From the NCBI GenBank assembly GCA_937983015.1, contig CALKAK010000130.1:1-5557 (forward strand): a stretch of DNA of 5,557 nt, written 5' to 3'. The DNA comes from an uncultured Bacillaceae bacterium. GTDB lineage: Bacteria; Bacillota; Bacilli; Bacillales; Caldibacillaceae. Under the pieces are notes generated by a model. The model was not told the DNA's origin, searched no databases, and saw nothing but the letters and a program-made list of their open reading frames with translations. Positions 5,283-5,557 of this stretch are shown in pieces. The translations under genes and the position numbers were made by a program. Positions within the stretch are counted from its first letter, which is position 1. Each line of letters starts with the position of its first letter.

Positions 5283-5545
5283 GTTCGCACGTGGTACCAC
5301 CTTACTTCGCTGCACGTTCACACGATACAGCCTCAGCCAGTACAGGGCTTTCATTCCCTATACTGCGGTACGGATAACGGATACCTCCCGTCGGAGCCTA
5401 CTAGTATCGGATAGTAAAAGTACCGATACGTTCAGCACGCAACTCAGGGGCCATCTTCAGATTCCCATTTTTCGCTTCTTCTCACCTACCGAAGCTCTCT
5501 GTGGAAAAATGCCGGAACCCTACTCTCCCCCGTCATCGTTTTTTC
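5242..5545 (-). promoter_or_regulatory. T-box riboswitch leader specific for tRNA-Met
   Basis: On the minus strand all parts of a classical T-box leader can be read. Stem I begins with a K-turn-like GATGAC (5537) facing CTGAG (5447-5443); the AGAGTA loop-E motif is at 5526-5521 and the distal GGTAGGTGAGAAG region lies near 5490. The specifier loop reads GAAG-ATG-GCC-CCTGAG, making AUG at 5454-5452 the specifier codon. A stem II pairing GTATCGG/CCGATAC and a stem III near 5370-5335 follow. The T-box AAGGTGGTACCACG is at 5303-5290. The antiterminator forms from TAAGG (5304-5300) with CCTTA (5273-5269) and ACGTG (5292-5288) with CACGT (5278-5274), leaving the 7-base bulge TGGTACC. The fourth bulge base is U, which pairs with a discriminator A as in tRNA-Met. 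Uncharged tRNA-Met should stabilise the antiterminator and switch on the operon. The promoter is not clearly visible and probably lies at or beyond the right edge. Confidence 0.94.
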
Positions 5546-5557
5546 ATTACATTTAAT

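Noticed and set aside
1..5557. CRISPR arrays, insertion sequences, integrases, attachment sites, tRNA or rRNA genes
   Set aside because: No regularly spaced repeats, transposase motifs, long terminal inverted repeats or cloverleaf-forming segments were found on either strand.

Overview
The window looks like chromosomal DNA of a low- to mid-GC Gram-positive bacterium (Bacillota, most likely a Bacillaceae relative). The grounds are strong AAGGAGG-type ribosome binding sites, Rho-independent hairpins with T tracts, a classical T-box leader and the protein families present. The species cannot be named from the sequence.

The right two thirds (about 1167-5545, minus strand) is one transcription unit of four genes behind a tRNA-sensing T-box leader. 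In transcription order these are: the T-box leader with its terminator/antiterminator switch (5545-5242); a SAM hydroxide adenosyltransferase / SAM hydrolase-like protein of the DUF62 family (5202-4348); a UPF0397-type ECF transporter S component (4327-3773); a strong hairpin plus T tract between genes (3769-3733); a double ABC ATPase (3697-1979); and the EcfT-type transmembrane coupling protein (1994-1167, overlapping the ATPase gene by 16 bp). The specifier codon reads AUG and the T-box bulge has U opposite the tRNA discriminator base, so the operon should respond to uncharged tRNA-Met. Together the genes make a complete ECF importer plus a SAM-cleaving enzyme under methionine control. This suggests uptake of methionine or a methionine-containing compound, possibly SAM itself, linked to intracellular release of methionine. 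The enzyme has Asp where the family's active-site His is expected.

The left third (1-1166) is sparse. It holds the C-terminal end of an unidentified plus-strand gene (2-97) with its own terminator (110-145). It also holds a small minus-strand membrane-protein gene (573-725) that seems cut short by an in-frame TAA, since a third hydrophobic segment continues in the same frame to 501; a clear minus-strand terminator lies downstream at 399-431. An orphan 16-bp palindrome sits in a 19-bp promoter spacer at 356-386 (a MerR-like layout). A possible divergent promoter pair at 745-812 may also drive a short untranslated plus-strand RNA of about 100 nt. The stretch 919-1166 has no convincing gene; it holds hairpins that may form the 3' end of the transporter operon.
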